Origin: Aquihabitans sp.
GTDB taxonomy: Bacteria > Actinomycetota > Acidimicrobiia > Acidimicrobiales > Iamiaceae
Direction: 5' to 3'
Length of the DNA stretch: 39,206 nucleotides
Assembly (NCBI GenBank): GCA_025353965.1
Contig: JANXNS010000136.1
Location: 1-39,206, forward strand
The notes beneath the pieces are model-generated. The model was given only the letters and a program-made list of their open reading frames with translations. It was not told the origin of the DNA and did no database searches. Each line of letters begins with the position of its first letter. Position 1 is the first letter of the stretch. The translations under genes and the position numbers were made by a program. Below, one piece after another: positions 10,001 through 17,077 of this stretch.

Positions 10001-11670
10001 ATGGGCTGCCGAAGCCCGGCCCTGTTCCGAGTGAGGAAACGCTGGAGGCGAAATTCGGCTGGAAGGATGGGCAGCCCGACGACGTGCGCTATTCGACCAT
10101 CCTCCACTCGTTGATCGGCCTCGGCGATTTCGGCCGCTATGTCGTTCAGCCAGGGATCCACACCTTCTCTAGGTACCCACTAAGCAAGCCTTACCCCGAA
10201 TCGGACCCCGCACCCGATCCAGGGAACCAGATTCTCAAGGGCCGGTGGACCAAGTTCGAGAAGTCGCTGTCAGCCGATCAGCTGACTCAGCTCGCGGACT
10301 TCATGACCGAGAACCCCAACGGGCCAGACGTCCTCGATACGTACCGCACAGCCTTCTTCAATGGTCTTGCACCAGAGCAATCGCGCCTTCTGCACGAATC
10401 CTTCCGGCAGGGTCGGCGGCGACGGTTTCGTGACGACAACTATCCAGCTGACCGAGCAAGCCGATGGGTGTTCGTTCAGACGCTCAGACTCGGGTGGACC
10501 CCACAACGCTTCGGCACAGAGGACCGCAGGGTGGGGCTGAATCGCAGTGGCCGAGACTCCCATAAGGCTGAGCGATGGGGAAAGAAGTATCAGTGGATGG
10601 CCTACCACGAGATCCTCGCGAGAATTGCTGACAACTTCCACAGCGCTCGTCAGTGGTCCGACCACGTCGACTACACCAGCCTTAGCCAGATCACTGGCGA
10701 CCGGGAGATCGACCCGAGCCTCCCTCCAGTGCCCTTCCACCAACTGCTGGAACCAGAGTCCGGTAACGACACATGGCGACCCCCTCCCATAGCGGTCGCC
10801 CCGTGGCCGCCCGTCCCGATCGACTTTCAACGAGTCGGCGGGGATCTTCTGCGATTCATCAATGGCGGGATCAGCGAGAGTGACCTCGACCAGGTCGTAC
10901 TGCTGCAAGACATCGCTGGCACAGCCTGGGTTCTCCTCGACGCATGCATCACCGAATGCGATCCCAAAGCCGACAAGTCCTGGCTGGGACTTCAGCAGAC
11001 CTTTTACTTGAATAGCTGGTTTGTGCCGTCAGGTGAGGCCGATGCCCTGCTCCCTCGTGTCTCTTCGATAATCCGCCGTGATCACCACGATCTCATCGAC
11101 AGCCACGGACACATTGACTGCTGCTACGTAGGAGAAGTCGGGTGGACACCGCACGACTGTGCACACCAGCAACTCGACTTCTCAACCGTTGGGTCGGAAG
11201 TTGACTCGTTCCGGGTTGCACCCACTGTCGAGAACTATTGCTGGGAAGGGAGCCTGCAGGACTGCTCCATCAATGACACGGTATCGGCCAGCCTGCCATC
11301 GGCCTTTATTCGATCGCGCTCAAAACTGGAGTTTGACGAGCGTGGGCCGTCGTGGACGGAGGTCGGTGAGGTGGCATTCGTCAACCTTGGGCACAGTGAG
11401 GAAGAACGTCAGCGAGGGTTCCTTGTCCGGGGCGACTGGTTGTCTCGCTTCATGAAAGACCACAATCTCGACCTCGTCGTCGGGGCATCGACCCTCCGGT
11501 GGAAGTTGACCGGTGATCATCCGCACCGAGAACCACCAAACCCAGCCGAGGACAGCCGTCGTGACGTGTATTCCGCCGCCCGGATCGACTCCAATCTGGC
11601 GATACACCTTGGAACCCAGATCGTCGTGCATGATTACGATCGAATCGAGATCCAGGCGCAACCTGACTGA
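7078..11670 (+). CDS. Avs-like STAND NTPase with N-terminal PD-(D/E)XK nuclease
   Basis: This 1530-residue protein has three parts. Residues 1-100 carry a restriction-endonuclease-like domain: GFEELCYQLF (Glu25/26), NPDGGVEWY (Asp49, Glu53) and WQAKH (Gln67, Lys69), the E, D and QxK pattern of Mrr-like nucleases. A STAND-type NTPase follows, with GVAGSGKT at 358-365 and a Walker B-like strand VISVDALNE (Asp436). The remaining 1000 residues or so are a helical, repeat-like C-terminal region with no motif I recognise. In Avs (antiviral STAND) proteins such a C-terminal part senses a phage protein, and oligomerisation switches on the N-terminal nuclease. I chose the ATG at 7078 because the nuclease domain begins immediately; the frame is open further upstream, to about 6595, but that sequence is unlike this family. 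The protein stands alone, in keeping with single-gene Avs systems. The Avs subtype and the target are unknown. Confidence 0.75.
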   Translation: MAVDKLNSGFDAIRPWRGSVDRGFEELCYQLFKGDAPVGTRPVRTGNPDGGVEWYTVLPDGSEHGWQAKHVHDVDSLLGAMTESVRAVVKDRPNLARLTFLISSNLSAGTSGKRRKSQRQKYNDKVEFWRTKIAGADAIEFVLIQESDILDRLALPEHQGRKWFWWADPELTDGWLAQKLAAQVQVAGEKYRPDLQVDLPIEGDLAALGFDDSALHEVDRLRRAIVSEAADMWLTKKGPGNLIQAYDAILAAAEVLKTAAKSFYFEPSTIESDLLPLRGATEAYDKAIADATDIEHEIEETWRTEHPDQAHYAVQSNTPHEARGSRARRLANGARELVRWFDSTPGRALCSGTYFLEGVAGSGKTHLLLEGTQRALDGGRPAVFLTAAQFGRGDLWASVCDQLGLPTIGSDVLLGAMNAAGEAAGPNGRRFVISVDALNETTDTTFWRTHLPSLRAAVAGWPHVGLAVSCRDTYVRVVCEEEEQSRFVRRSHPGFAGHEVDATQKFFAFHGLQAPRIPLLVPEFSLPLFLKLFCEGLKDSGETAYGGHEGRVAIFQRYLDGKLRRVAERFRPEAASEIERSVALREVTGVLDALLDEMALTGTEGVSLDRAEVLAGEALGSHAAKWPVVLGAMDSEGILNQELLYLSGDSEQGVRVLFQALADYMILRRRLDSSGDPTTDETLHNWLRDQCSWGIVDAAAVALPELYALELPDLVRLDLQHLHEPDRDDREAYRRFHRDKHLLLAVVETLPYRDSAAVTKRTVDLLNESRRFMRSEEVFRIMFLIAPQPGNRLNGDCLHRHLAQLSMPSRDEYFGFPTYHELTDETTAASVLARWASRGPYPDHDSEVIELACIPLMWLLLSPNRYMRDWVTKALVQLLRGHLAAMERLLVRFWPINDPYVVQRVLVIAYGAVMRSDPSQQDEAKKLVATVRKLVFTPPVRPDELMLDAARGIVEWGLANGLAPLTYRKAITRPYGLPKPGPVPSEETLEAKFGWKDGQPDDVRYSTILHSLIGLGDFGRYVVQPGIHTFSRYPLSKPYPESDPAPDPGNQILKGRWTKFEKSLSADQLTQLADFMTENPNGPDVLDTYRTAFFNGLAPEQSRLLHESFRQGRRRRFRDDNYPADRASRWVFVQTLRLGWTPQRFGTEDRRVGLNRSGRDSHKAERWGKKYQWMAYHEILARIADNFHSARQWSDHVDYTSLSQITGDREIDPSLPPVPFHQLLEPESGNDTWRPPPIAVAPWPPVPIDFQRVGGDLLRFINGGISESDLDQVVLLQDIAGTAWVLLDACITECDPKADKSWLGLQQTFYLNSWFVPSGEADALLPRVSSIIRRDHHDLIDSHGHIDCCYVGEVGWTPHDCAHQQLDFSTVGSEVDSFRVAPTVENYCWEGSLQDCSINDTVSASLPSAFIRSRSKLEFDERGPSWTEVGEVAFVNLGHSEEERQRGFLVRGDWLSRFMKDHNLDLVVGASTLRWKLTGDHPHREPPNPAEDSRRDVYSAARIDSNLAIHLGTQIVVHDYDRIEIQAQPD

Positions 11671-11707
11671 CGGCGCTGGCTCGGCCTCTCCCGCCCGGAT
11701 GGCGTGG

Positions 11708-11965
11708 TTACGACCTCGGACTGAACGGCACCAACGGGTTGTCAGTTCGCACGTACAGCGGGTGCCGAGGCATCCCCTTCGTGGTCGTGCCCAGGCATCG
11801 CACATCATCGAGGGTGGCCAAGACATTCGCACCTCTGCCGAGAAGGGAGCCGTGGCTTCCCCAGGCCGCAACGACGCACGTCGCATCCTCAGCGGCCTCC
11901 GCGATCGCCTGATCCCCCTCCGGTACGATCCCGGGACCAACCGGCGGCCCAGTCCGGAGGTCTCG
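11708..11965 (-). pseudogene. DUF1643 protein, C-terminal remnant
   Basis: The minus strand encodes the conserved end of a DUF1643 protein. GPPVGPGIVPEGDQAIAEA is followed by CVVAAWGSHG and then by CLGTTTKGMPRHPLYV near the stop at 11708-11710. These match the family's PVGPxND, VxAWGxHG and GxPRHPLY blocks. The N-terminal half is absent: upstream of about 11965 the frame runs into sequence that on the plus strand encodes the DnaB-like protein. DUF1643 genes are frequent cargo of mobile elements and their function is unknown. This copy is truncated and should be inactive. Confidence 0.6.
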
Positions 11966-11986
11966 TATGGCCCTTTGCGGAAACCG

Positions 11987-12766
11987 ATGACGCACGACCG
12001 TCGGCATGACTCTGCGGGCAACGGCTGGTGGCGGTCGGACCGATCGGTGTCGCTCCTCGACAGCATCGACGCACTTCTCGACGACATCGAACGGCTCGTC
12101 GGCCAAGACGAGCAAAAGGAGGCCCTCGACGATGCCTACCCGATCGTTACCGGGCTCCACGCCCTCGACGAGCTCTGCGGCGGGGTTCGCTCGGCACGTC
12201 TAACCCTCATCGAAGCTGACCATCTGGCCCAGGCCAACGCACTGGTCTGCACGATTGCCCGCACGATCGAATATCCGACGCTTGTCGCTGTCCAGGTGGT
12301 CCAGGACGCGACCACCTGGATACTGGCTGGCGAAACGGGTATTCCAGCCGTCCTGATTGCCCACAGCCTCCTGACGAAAGACCACTGGTCGGATATTGCC
12401 AGTGCGATCGGACGCCTCGGAGAGCAAGGGGTTCGGCTCACCGAGACCGCCACCATCAAGGGCATCAGCTACCTCTGCCAGGTCAAGCTGCCCGTCGTGC
12501 TTGTCGTTCAGGGCATCGAACGCTTCGGACCAGTTGAATCAGTTGCGCCGGCGCTCATGCACCTGGCCGAGAACACCGGGATGGCCGTTCTGGCGACCTG
12601 CCAGCCGATTGCCCACACGCCGGACTGGGGCCTCCAGGGCTGCACGCACATCTCCATGCACACCCATGGGCTTACCGGGCGTGCGACCCTTGTGACCTCC
12701 AACGAGCTTGATCCGTTGAACGTCTACCAGGCTGCGATTGAGCCTCTCGTGGCTGACTTCCGCTGA
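11987..12766 (+). CDS. DnaB-like RecA-fold protein lacking Walker motifs
   Basis: This 259-residue protein resembles the C-terminal ATPase domain of replicative helicase DnaB in outline. Residues 45-60 (PIVTGLHALDELCGGV) correspond to the TGxxxLDxxxGGL strand-turn. GETGIPAVLIAHSLLTKDHW followed by IGRLGEQGVRL parallels the DnaB segment between Walker A and Walker B, and VVLVVQGIERFG sits where VVDYLQLM would be. The P-loop position reads EADHLAQAN, with no GKT, and the Walker B acidic residue is missing, so ATP hydrolysis is unlikely. The ATG at 11987 is preferred; the frame is open upstream but overlaps the DUF1643 remnant. Its place at the island end, after the Avs-like gene, may mean a defence or element-maintenance role, but none is established. 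Confidence 0.55.
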   Translation: MTHDRRHDSAGNGWWRSDRSVSLLDSIDALLDDIERLVGQDEQKEALDDAYPIVTGLHALDELCGGVRSARLTLIEADHLAQANALVCTIARTIEYPTLVAVQVVQDATTWILAGETGIPAVLIAHSLLTKDHWSDIASAIGRLGEQGVRLTETATIKGISYLCQVKLPVVLVVQGIERFGPVESVAPALMHLAENTGMAVLATCQPIAHTPDWGLQGCTHISMHTHGLTGRATLVTSNELDPLNVYQAAIEPLVADFR

Positions 12767-12964
12767 GCGGTGCGGCCCATTCGTTGCTCACCGGTACAAC
12801 CAACCCATGCAGGGCTCGACACAGTTCGCGCTCTGTGAGAAGTCGGAGACAAACGCAAGCGACGTGAACCCAGCGCCGCCGAGGGTGGACGAGAGCTGGA
12901 GCTGTGAAGGGCCGGGCCGAAATGGCGTCGATAGGTCTAGAACACCGAGAGAGACGTGAACATG
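12767..12964. other. Gene-free stretch at the island's right end
   Basis: From here to 13569 there is no intact gene. This first part holds no frame with convincing protein-like sequence and no tmRNA body: no 5' tmRNA signature with GGGGCTG and the TTTCGAC loop was found. The remainder of the gap carries the ssrA-like 3' end, a terminator and a recombinase remnant. The last 120 bases (13447-13569) are the upstream region of the tadE-like gene, in which I see nothing specific. Confidence 0.4.
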
Positions 12965-12998
12965 TCGGGGTTTGAATAGACTCTCAACAGCTCCACCA
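12965..12998 (+). other. ssrA: tmRNA (ssrA) 3'-end fragment, probable island attachment junction
   Basis: CAGCTCCACCA at 12988-12998 is the invariant 3' acceptor strand and CCA end of bacterial tmRNA. It is preceded by GGGGTTTGAAT, which resembles a T-arm but has 10 rather than 5 bases before the acceptor strand and does not pair into a normal T-stem. It is followed after 14 bases by a very strong terminator. No tmRNA body precedes it. This is what remains on the far side when an element integrates into the 3' part of ssrA. Which bases belong to the chromosomal half and which to the element cannot be fixed from one junction. Confidence 0.5.
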
Positions 12999-13012
12999 AA
13001 GGACCCGTAAAC

Positions 13013-13045
13013 GAACCCTGACCGGAATCATTCCGGTCGGGGTTC
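13013..13045 (+). terminator. Rho-independent terminator, probably that of ssrA
   Basis: GAACCCTGACCGGAA (13013-13027) pairs with TTCCGGTCGGGGTTC (13031-13045) across a 3-base loop, giving a 15-bp stem with one T-G wobble. CTTTGTTTCTT follows on the plus strand. It is the strongest hairpin in the window and lies 14 bases after the tmRNA-like CCA end. No intact plus-strand gene ends just before it, which supports its origin as the terminator of the displaced tmRNA end. Confidence 0.75.
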
Positions 13046-13053
13046 TTTGTTTC

Positions 13054-13242
13054 TTGATCCAGGGCGACGAGCAGATCGTCGGCCAGGAGGTGGGCAAACG
13101 GCTCGGCGAGGCGTGGGTAGGGGACCGCCTCGGGGTCGACGTGCAGCCGTTCGAAGATGGACTGGTTGAGCAGCCGGTTCCTTCTTGGCCGCGCTTGCCG
13201 ATATGCGTCCTCGAATCGGGAGGCGAGTTCGATTGCCGCGCC
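13054..13242 (-). pseudogene. Serine recombinase (integrase) C-terminal remnant
   Basis: The minus strand carries the C-terminal end of a resolvase-type site-specific recombinase: AAIELASRFEDAYRQA, then RRNRLLNQSIFERLHVD, then LAEPFAHLL. The (R/L)RLLNQxxFExxxV...LAEPF pattern is characteristic of the end of large serine recombinases. Neither the catalytic serine domain nor the recombinase domain is present. The frame enters unrelated sequence upstream and reads through the terminator downstream without its own stop. It lies outside the tmRNA-like junction, so it may belong to an older, decayed element next to the current island. Confidence 0.6.
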
Positions 13243-13569
13243 TCGCTCGGTCACAGAAGTAGACGGGTACGACGCTGGCTTGGCTGAACTCGTGGTGGCG
13301 GGCCATCTCAATGCCTTGATCCCAACGTCAAGGACCGTCGCAGCTCGGCCGGCAGCACCGTCTGGGGCATATATGGCCTGGCAGATCGTCTCGTGACAGC
13401 CATGTATCTCAGGGCGCTGCGGGTACTCCCTCGAAGATAACTCCATTCCTCAACTTTCGCGGCCGCTAGTCGATTGTGAACCGGGACAAACCTGTTCTTG
13501 CGAGGCCGGGACGGTCACCGCACCCACAAAGCCCACCGCACTCAGGTCCAAACGCAGGGGAAAGAGCTC

Positions 13570-14088
13570 ATGACCTACAACCGGAAAGGTCGATCGTCGA
13601 CCCACCCCAATGAGCGAGGCGCAGCCCTGATCGAGTTCGCGCTCATCTTTCCATTGCTGGCAATGCTGCTGTTCGGGACGCTGACCGGCGGACTGGTACT
13701 GAATCGCAGGATGGCGATCTCCGAAGCGAGCCGCGAAGGAGCCCGGTACGGAGCAACCGTCCCCTCGGACCAGTGCACTCCCGTGACGGTCTGTTCCGGC
13801 CGCACCTGGGCCCAGCAGGTCCAGAACGTCGCTGTCAGCCGAGCCGGTGGAGCTGTCACCGCATCGAACGTGTGTGTTGCACTGGTTGCCGGACCCGGTA
13901 GTGCGCCGGTGCCACTGTCACTGGCCCACACCACCAAATCCACGTTGAGTCCCTGCTACGTCGACAACAGCGCCGACAGCGACAATCGAGTGCAAGTGGT
14001 CATCACCTTCAACGACCGGATCCAGGCGATCATCACCGACATCCCCGTCTCGGTGACCGCCAAGTCGACGGCAAAGCTCGAGCAATGA
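13570..14088 (+). CDS. TadE-like pilus assembly/pseudopilin-type membrane protein
   Basis: This 172-residue protein has the TadE plan: a short basic leader, the RGAALIEFALIFPLLAMLLF segment (Glu at the start of a single membrane helix, near residues 17-36), then ISEASREGARYGA and an extracytoplasmic domain with several cysteines. TadE-like proteins are minor pseudopilins of tight-adherence (Flp) pili or related secreted assemblies. The ATG at 13570 is preceded by AGGGGAAAG; upstream in-frame codons are not protein-like. Its stop overlaps the next gene's start in ATGA, so the two are translationally coupled. No TadA ATPase, TadB/C platform or prepilin peptidase is nearby, so the machinery must lie elsewhere if this is a pilus component. 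Confidence 0.8.
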   Translation: MTYNRKGRSSTHPNERGAALIEFALIFPLLAMLLFGTLTGGLVLNRRMAISEASREGARYGATVPSDQCTPVTVCSGRTWAQQVQNVAVSRAGGAVTASNVCVALVAGPGSAPVPLSLAHTTKSTLSPCYVDNSADSDNRVQVVITFNDRIQAIITDIPVSVTAKSTAKLEQ

Positions 14089-15851
14089 TCGGCCATCAGC
14101 CGAGCCCGGGCGCTCCCGGTGCACGCAAGGAGCGAGGGGTGACATTGATCATCGTTTGCCTGGCGCTCGTCTCGATTCTTTTCGTCGTCGCCATCGTCAT
14201 CGACCTCGGCTACGCCCGCGGTGGGGCCAGCTTCAATCAATCCTCTGCCGATCTCGCCGCGCTCGCCGGGGGCAAAGACCTGACAAATCGACAATACGTG
14301 GCTGCGTGCAGCGACATCATCACGTACATCAACACAAATGCCAACGGAATTCCGGCGATCAACGCGACGACCTTCTGCTCCGGGTTCGCCTCGACCGTTT
14401 GCAGCAGTGGAGTCGTCGGCCAGGTCACGCCGTCGATCACCTCGGGGAGATACACGGTCAGCATCCGCTTCCCGGTGCCCGACAGCGAGATCGCGGATAA
14501 GACCTTTGGCGCCGGCAAACTTGACGGGCTGCCTTGCGAACGGATGCGGGTATCGATCACCTCGCGTGAACCCTCGTTCTTCGGAGGTATTGGTGGAAAG
14601 GGGAGCTACTCGATCACCCGCACCGCGACCGTCCGTGGAGGCGCGGGCCAAACTCGTGTCGTCCCCGCACTTTGGCTGTTGGACCCCGTTGGCTGCGGTG
14701 TCTTGAGCGTGCAAGGCGGGTCGAAGGTCTATGCCGGCGACGTCAGCAATCCAGCGAACATCACCCCCGGGGTCATCACGCTCGACTCCGACGGCTCCGG
14801 AGGGTGCAGCCAGACCAGTCCGACCCTGGTCACCGGTGGTTCGGGCACGGAGGTCCGAGCCCTACCAATCACCGGGGCACCGGGGGTCATCGGGGAGATC
14901 AACTTGCGGGCGCTGCCCTTCGGTGCCACGTCCTGCTCGGGGACTACGGCCTGTGATCCGAGCGCGGTGGGAACCCAGGTGTTCCCTCAGCCAACACCTG
15001 CTGCGGAACGAGCTACGCGAGGGCCGGTCGACTGGGCTTGGAACTGTAAGGCGTCCTATCCGGCCTACAAGGGCATCGCTATCGAAGGCTGCCCGAACAC
15101 TGATATCCGTGGGCCCTACATCGACCGCCTGATCGCCGGCGCCGGTTCGAGTGGCCTTCCCGCCGGTTACCAAAAATGGTCGAGCCTCTACAGCTGCAGT
15201 CCGAACGGAACGATCACGGTTTCGGGCAACTGGTGGGTCGACTGTGGCACGCCCAATGGTCTCGCCATCGCAAACGGGACCACCGTTACCTTCGCGGGCG
15301 GCAACGTCGTCTTCGATGGCGGCATCAAACTCAACTCAGGCGGCGCGCTCAACATCAACACCAACAACCCGACCGCCACGCTGGCGTCCGGTTGTTTGCC
15401 GCCACAGCTGGCCCTGCCTTGCATGACATCATCGAGTGCGGCGGCTGCATTCGCCTACGTTCGCAACGGCGACTGGACCCTTGGCGGCGGTACGTTTACC
15501 GGCAAGGCCACCATGCTCTACCTATCGCCGAACTCCGTCATAAAGGGAACCGCCGGGTCGCCGCCGAACTTGACGGCCCCGACGGAGGGACCGTTCAAGG
15601 GCCTCGCGCTCTGGGCCGAAGCCCCCAGCGCCTTCACCGTCTCCGGTGGGGCCGGGGTCTCGCTAACAGGCACCTTCTTCACCCCGTTCGCCGATGAACT
15701 CACCTTGACCGGCGGTGGAAACTGGGGCCAACAGAACGCTCAGTTCATCTCCTACCGCCTCAAGGTGTCGGGCGGTAGCAGCCTGACGATGGCACCGAAC
15801 CCGACCTCCGCGGTCGTCCTACCCCCGAAATCAGCGTCACTTATCCGCTGA
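14085..15851 (+). CDS. TadG-like protein (pilus assembly N-terminal domain) with large extracellular part
   Basis: This 588-residue protein begins with the Tad_N/TadG signature RGVTLIIVCLALVSILFVVA (membrane helix near residues 18-40). IDLGYARGGASFNQSSADLA and ALAGG follow, the conserved start of the extracytoplasmic region. The rest is Gly/Ser/Thr-rich with scattered cysteines and repeated short hydrophobic strands around residues 370-560, which suggests a beta-rich, perhaps beta-helical, surface domain. It overlaps the tadE-like gene by 4 bases. TadG proteins are thought to help assemble or anchor Flp-type pili at the envelope. A hairpin at 15878-15902 follows the stop and may end the two-gene transcript. 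Confidence 0.75.
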   Translation: MIGHQPSPGAPGARKERGVTLIIVCLALVSILFVVAIVIDLGYARGGASFNQSSADLAALAGGKDLTNRQYVAACSDIITYINTNANGIPAINATTFCSGFASTVCSSGVVGQVTPSITSGRYTVSIRFPVPDSEIADKTFGAGKLDGLPCERMRVSITSREPSFFGGIGGKGSYSITRTATVRGGAGQTRVVPALWLLDPVGCGVLSVQGGSKVYAGDVSNPANITPGVITLDSDGSGGCSQTSPTLVTGGSGTEVRALPITGAPGVIGEINLRALPFGATSCSGTTACDPSAVGTQVFPQPTPAAERATRGPVDWAWNCKASYPAYKGIAIEGCPNTDIRGPYIDRLIAGAGSSGLPAGYQKWSSLYSCSPNGTITVSGNWWVDCGTPNGLAIANGTTVTFAGGNVVFDGGIKLNSGGALNINTNNPTATLASGCLPPQLALPCMTSSSAAAAFAYVRNGDWTLGGGTFTGKATMLYLSPNSVIKGTAGSPPNLTAPTEGPFKGLALWAEAPSAFTVSGGAGVSLTGTFFTPFADELTLTGGGNWGQQNAQFISYRLKVSGGSSLTMAPNPTSAVVLPPKSASLIR

Positions 15852-15877
15852 TGAAGCTGACGGGTGCGGTGGAGCTC

Positions 15878-15902
15878 GGCCAGGGACAGAGGTCCCCTGG
15901 CC
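15878..15902 (+). terminator. Hairpin after the tadE/tadG pair
   Basis: GGCCAGGG (15878-15885) pairs with CCCTGGCC (15895-15902) around a 9-base loop, 26 bases after the tadG-like stop. There is no clear T-run, so a factor-assisted or weak terminator is more likely than a classical one. Confidence 0.4.
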
Positions 15903-15959
15903 TCAAGCAGACAAATTTGACCTGAATGGTCTTTTCCTCTAATCTCCCCTAACCTGATA

Positions 15960-15983
15960 GGAATAGACGGAATAACCGGAATA
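15960..15983. promoter_or_regulatory. Three GGAATA direct repeats upstream of the sulfate transporter
   Basis: GGAATA occurs at 15960-15965, 15969-15974 and 15978-15983, an exact 9-base period; the last two are part of a 9-bp tandem CGGAATAAC. The array lies 42 bases before the binding-protein start. Regular spacing just ahead of a transporter operon suggests a regulator binding array, presumably sulfur-responsive. The regulator is not identifiable. Confidence 0.45.
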
Positions 15984-16024
15984 ACCGGTGCGCCCGATCG
16001 GGTGCTCGACGAAAAGGACGAATC

Positions 16025-17077
16025 ATGACCAGGAATCCGATACGAACGGCCGTCGGCCTCGCCGTGGTGAGCGCCCTGATCCTGGGCGCATGCGGTGGTG
16101 GGTCCGTCCGTGATGGTGCCAGTGGGGGATCGGACGGCACCATCGGTGCTGGACCCGCCACCCTGTCGATCGTGGGCTTCGCCGTGCCCAAGTCGGCCAA
16201 CGATGCTGCTGAGAAGGCGTGGGCCAAAACTTCCGACGGTAAGGGCGTCACGTGGAGGAGCTCCTACGGGCCCTCCGGCGATCAGAGCCGTGCCGTGATG
16301 GACGGCCTCGACGCCGATTACGTGCATTTCTCACTCGAGGGCGACGTGACCCGCCTGGTGGACGAGGGGCTGGTGGCCGATGACTGGAACTCAGATGAGC
16401 ACAAGGGCATCGTTTCGCAGTCTGTTGTGGTCATCGTGGTCCGCAAGGGCAACCCCAAGAACATCACCGGCTGGGACGATCTGGTGAAGCCCGGCATCGG
16501 GATTGTGACCCCCAACCCCGGCTCCTCTGGCTCGGCCCGATGGAACATTTTGGCCGCCTACGGCCACGTGCTGGCCAACGGTGGGAGCGAGGGTGACGCC
16601 AAGGCGTACCTCACCAAGTTCTTCGAGAACGTGGCCGCGCTGCCCGGCGGCGGGCGTGATGCCACCACGGCGTTCACCAGCGGAACGGGCGACGTGCTCA
16701 TCTCGTATGAAAACGAGGCGATCCTGGCCCGCCAGAGCGGGGCCGACTTCGACTACGTCGTACCGGCCGAGACGATCCTCATCGAGAACCCTGGTGCGGT
16801 CCTCAAGACTGCTGACCCCCGGGCGGAGAGCTACCGCCAATTCGTGGTGAGCAAGGCCGGGCAGACCATCTTCGCCGAGAAGGGTTTCCGGCCGTTGGTG
16901 GACGGCATCGACGTGAAGGTCGACGGAGCCAACGATCCGTCTGACTCGTTCCCGACGCCAAAGAAGCTGCTGACTATCGCCGATGACTTTGGTGGCTGGC
17001 CAGCAGCCGCCAAAAAATTCTTCGACGAGAAGGACGGCCTGGTCACCAAGATCCAGCAGGACACCGGCAAATCGTGA
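16025..17077 (+). CDS. Sulfate/thiosulfate ABC transporter substrate-binding lipoprotein
   Basis: This 350-residue exported lipoprotein captures sulfate (or thiosulfate) outside the membrane for the permeases encoded next. It has a basic N-terminus, a hydrophobic stretch and the lipobox LGAC with Cys23. The mature part has the Sbp/CysP pattern: ATLSIVGFAVPKSANDAA at the start, SYGPSGDQSRAV, DADYVHFSLEGDVTRLVDEG, KPGIGIVTPNPGSSGSARWN and SYENEA, which are the sulfate-binding loops of this family. The ATG at 16025 follows AAAAGGACG. The stop overlaps the cysT start in GTGA. Phylogenetically it could be annotated either sbp or cysP; ligand preference cannot be read from sequence. Confidence 0.9.
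   Translation: MTRNPIRTAVGLAVVSALILGACGGGSVRDGASGGSDGTIGAGPATLSIVGFAVPKSANDAAEKAWAKTSDGKGVTWRSSYGPSGDQSRAVMDGLDADYVHFSLEGDVTRLVDEGLVADDWNSDEHKGIVSQSVVVIVVRKGNPKNITGWDDLVKPGIGIVTPNPGSSGSARWNILAAYGHVLANGGSEGDAKAYLTKFFENVAALPGGGRDATTAFTSGTGDVLISYENEAILARQSGADFDYVVPAETILIENPGAVLKTADPRAESYRQFVVSKAGQTIFAEKGFRPLVDGIDVKVDGANDPSDSFPTPKKLLTIADDFGGWPAAAKKFFDEKDGLVTKIQQDTGKS

Noticed and set aside
12600-12998. A complete tmRNA gene ending at 12998
   Set aside because: A full tmRNA would begin inside the DnaB-like gene, no 5' acceptor strand or tag region was found, and the T-arm does not pair properly.
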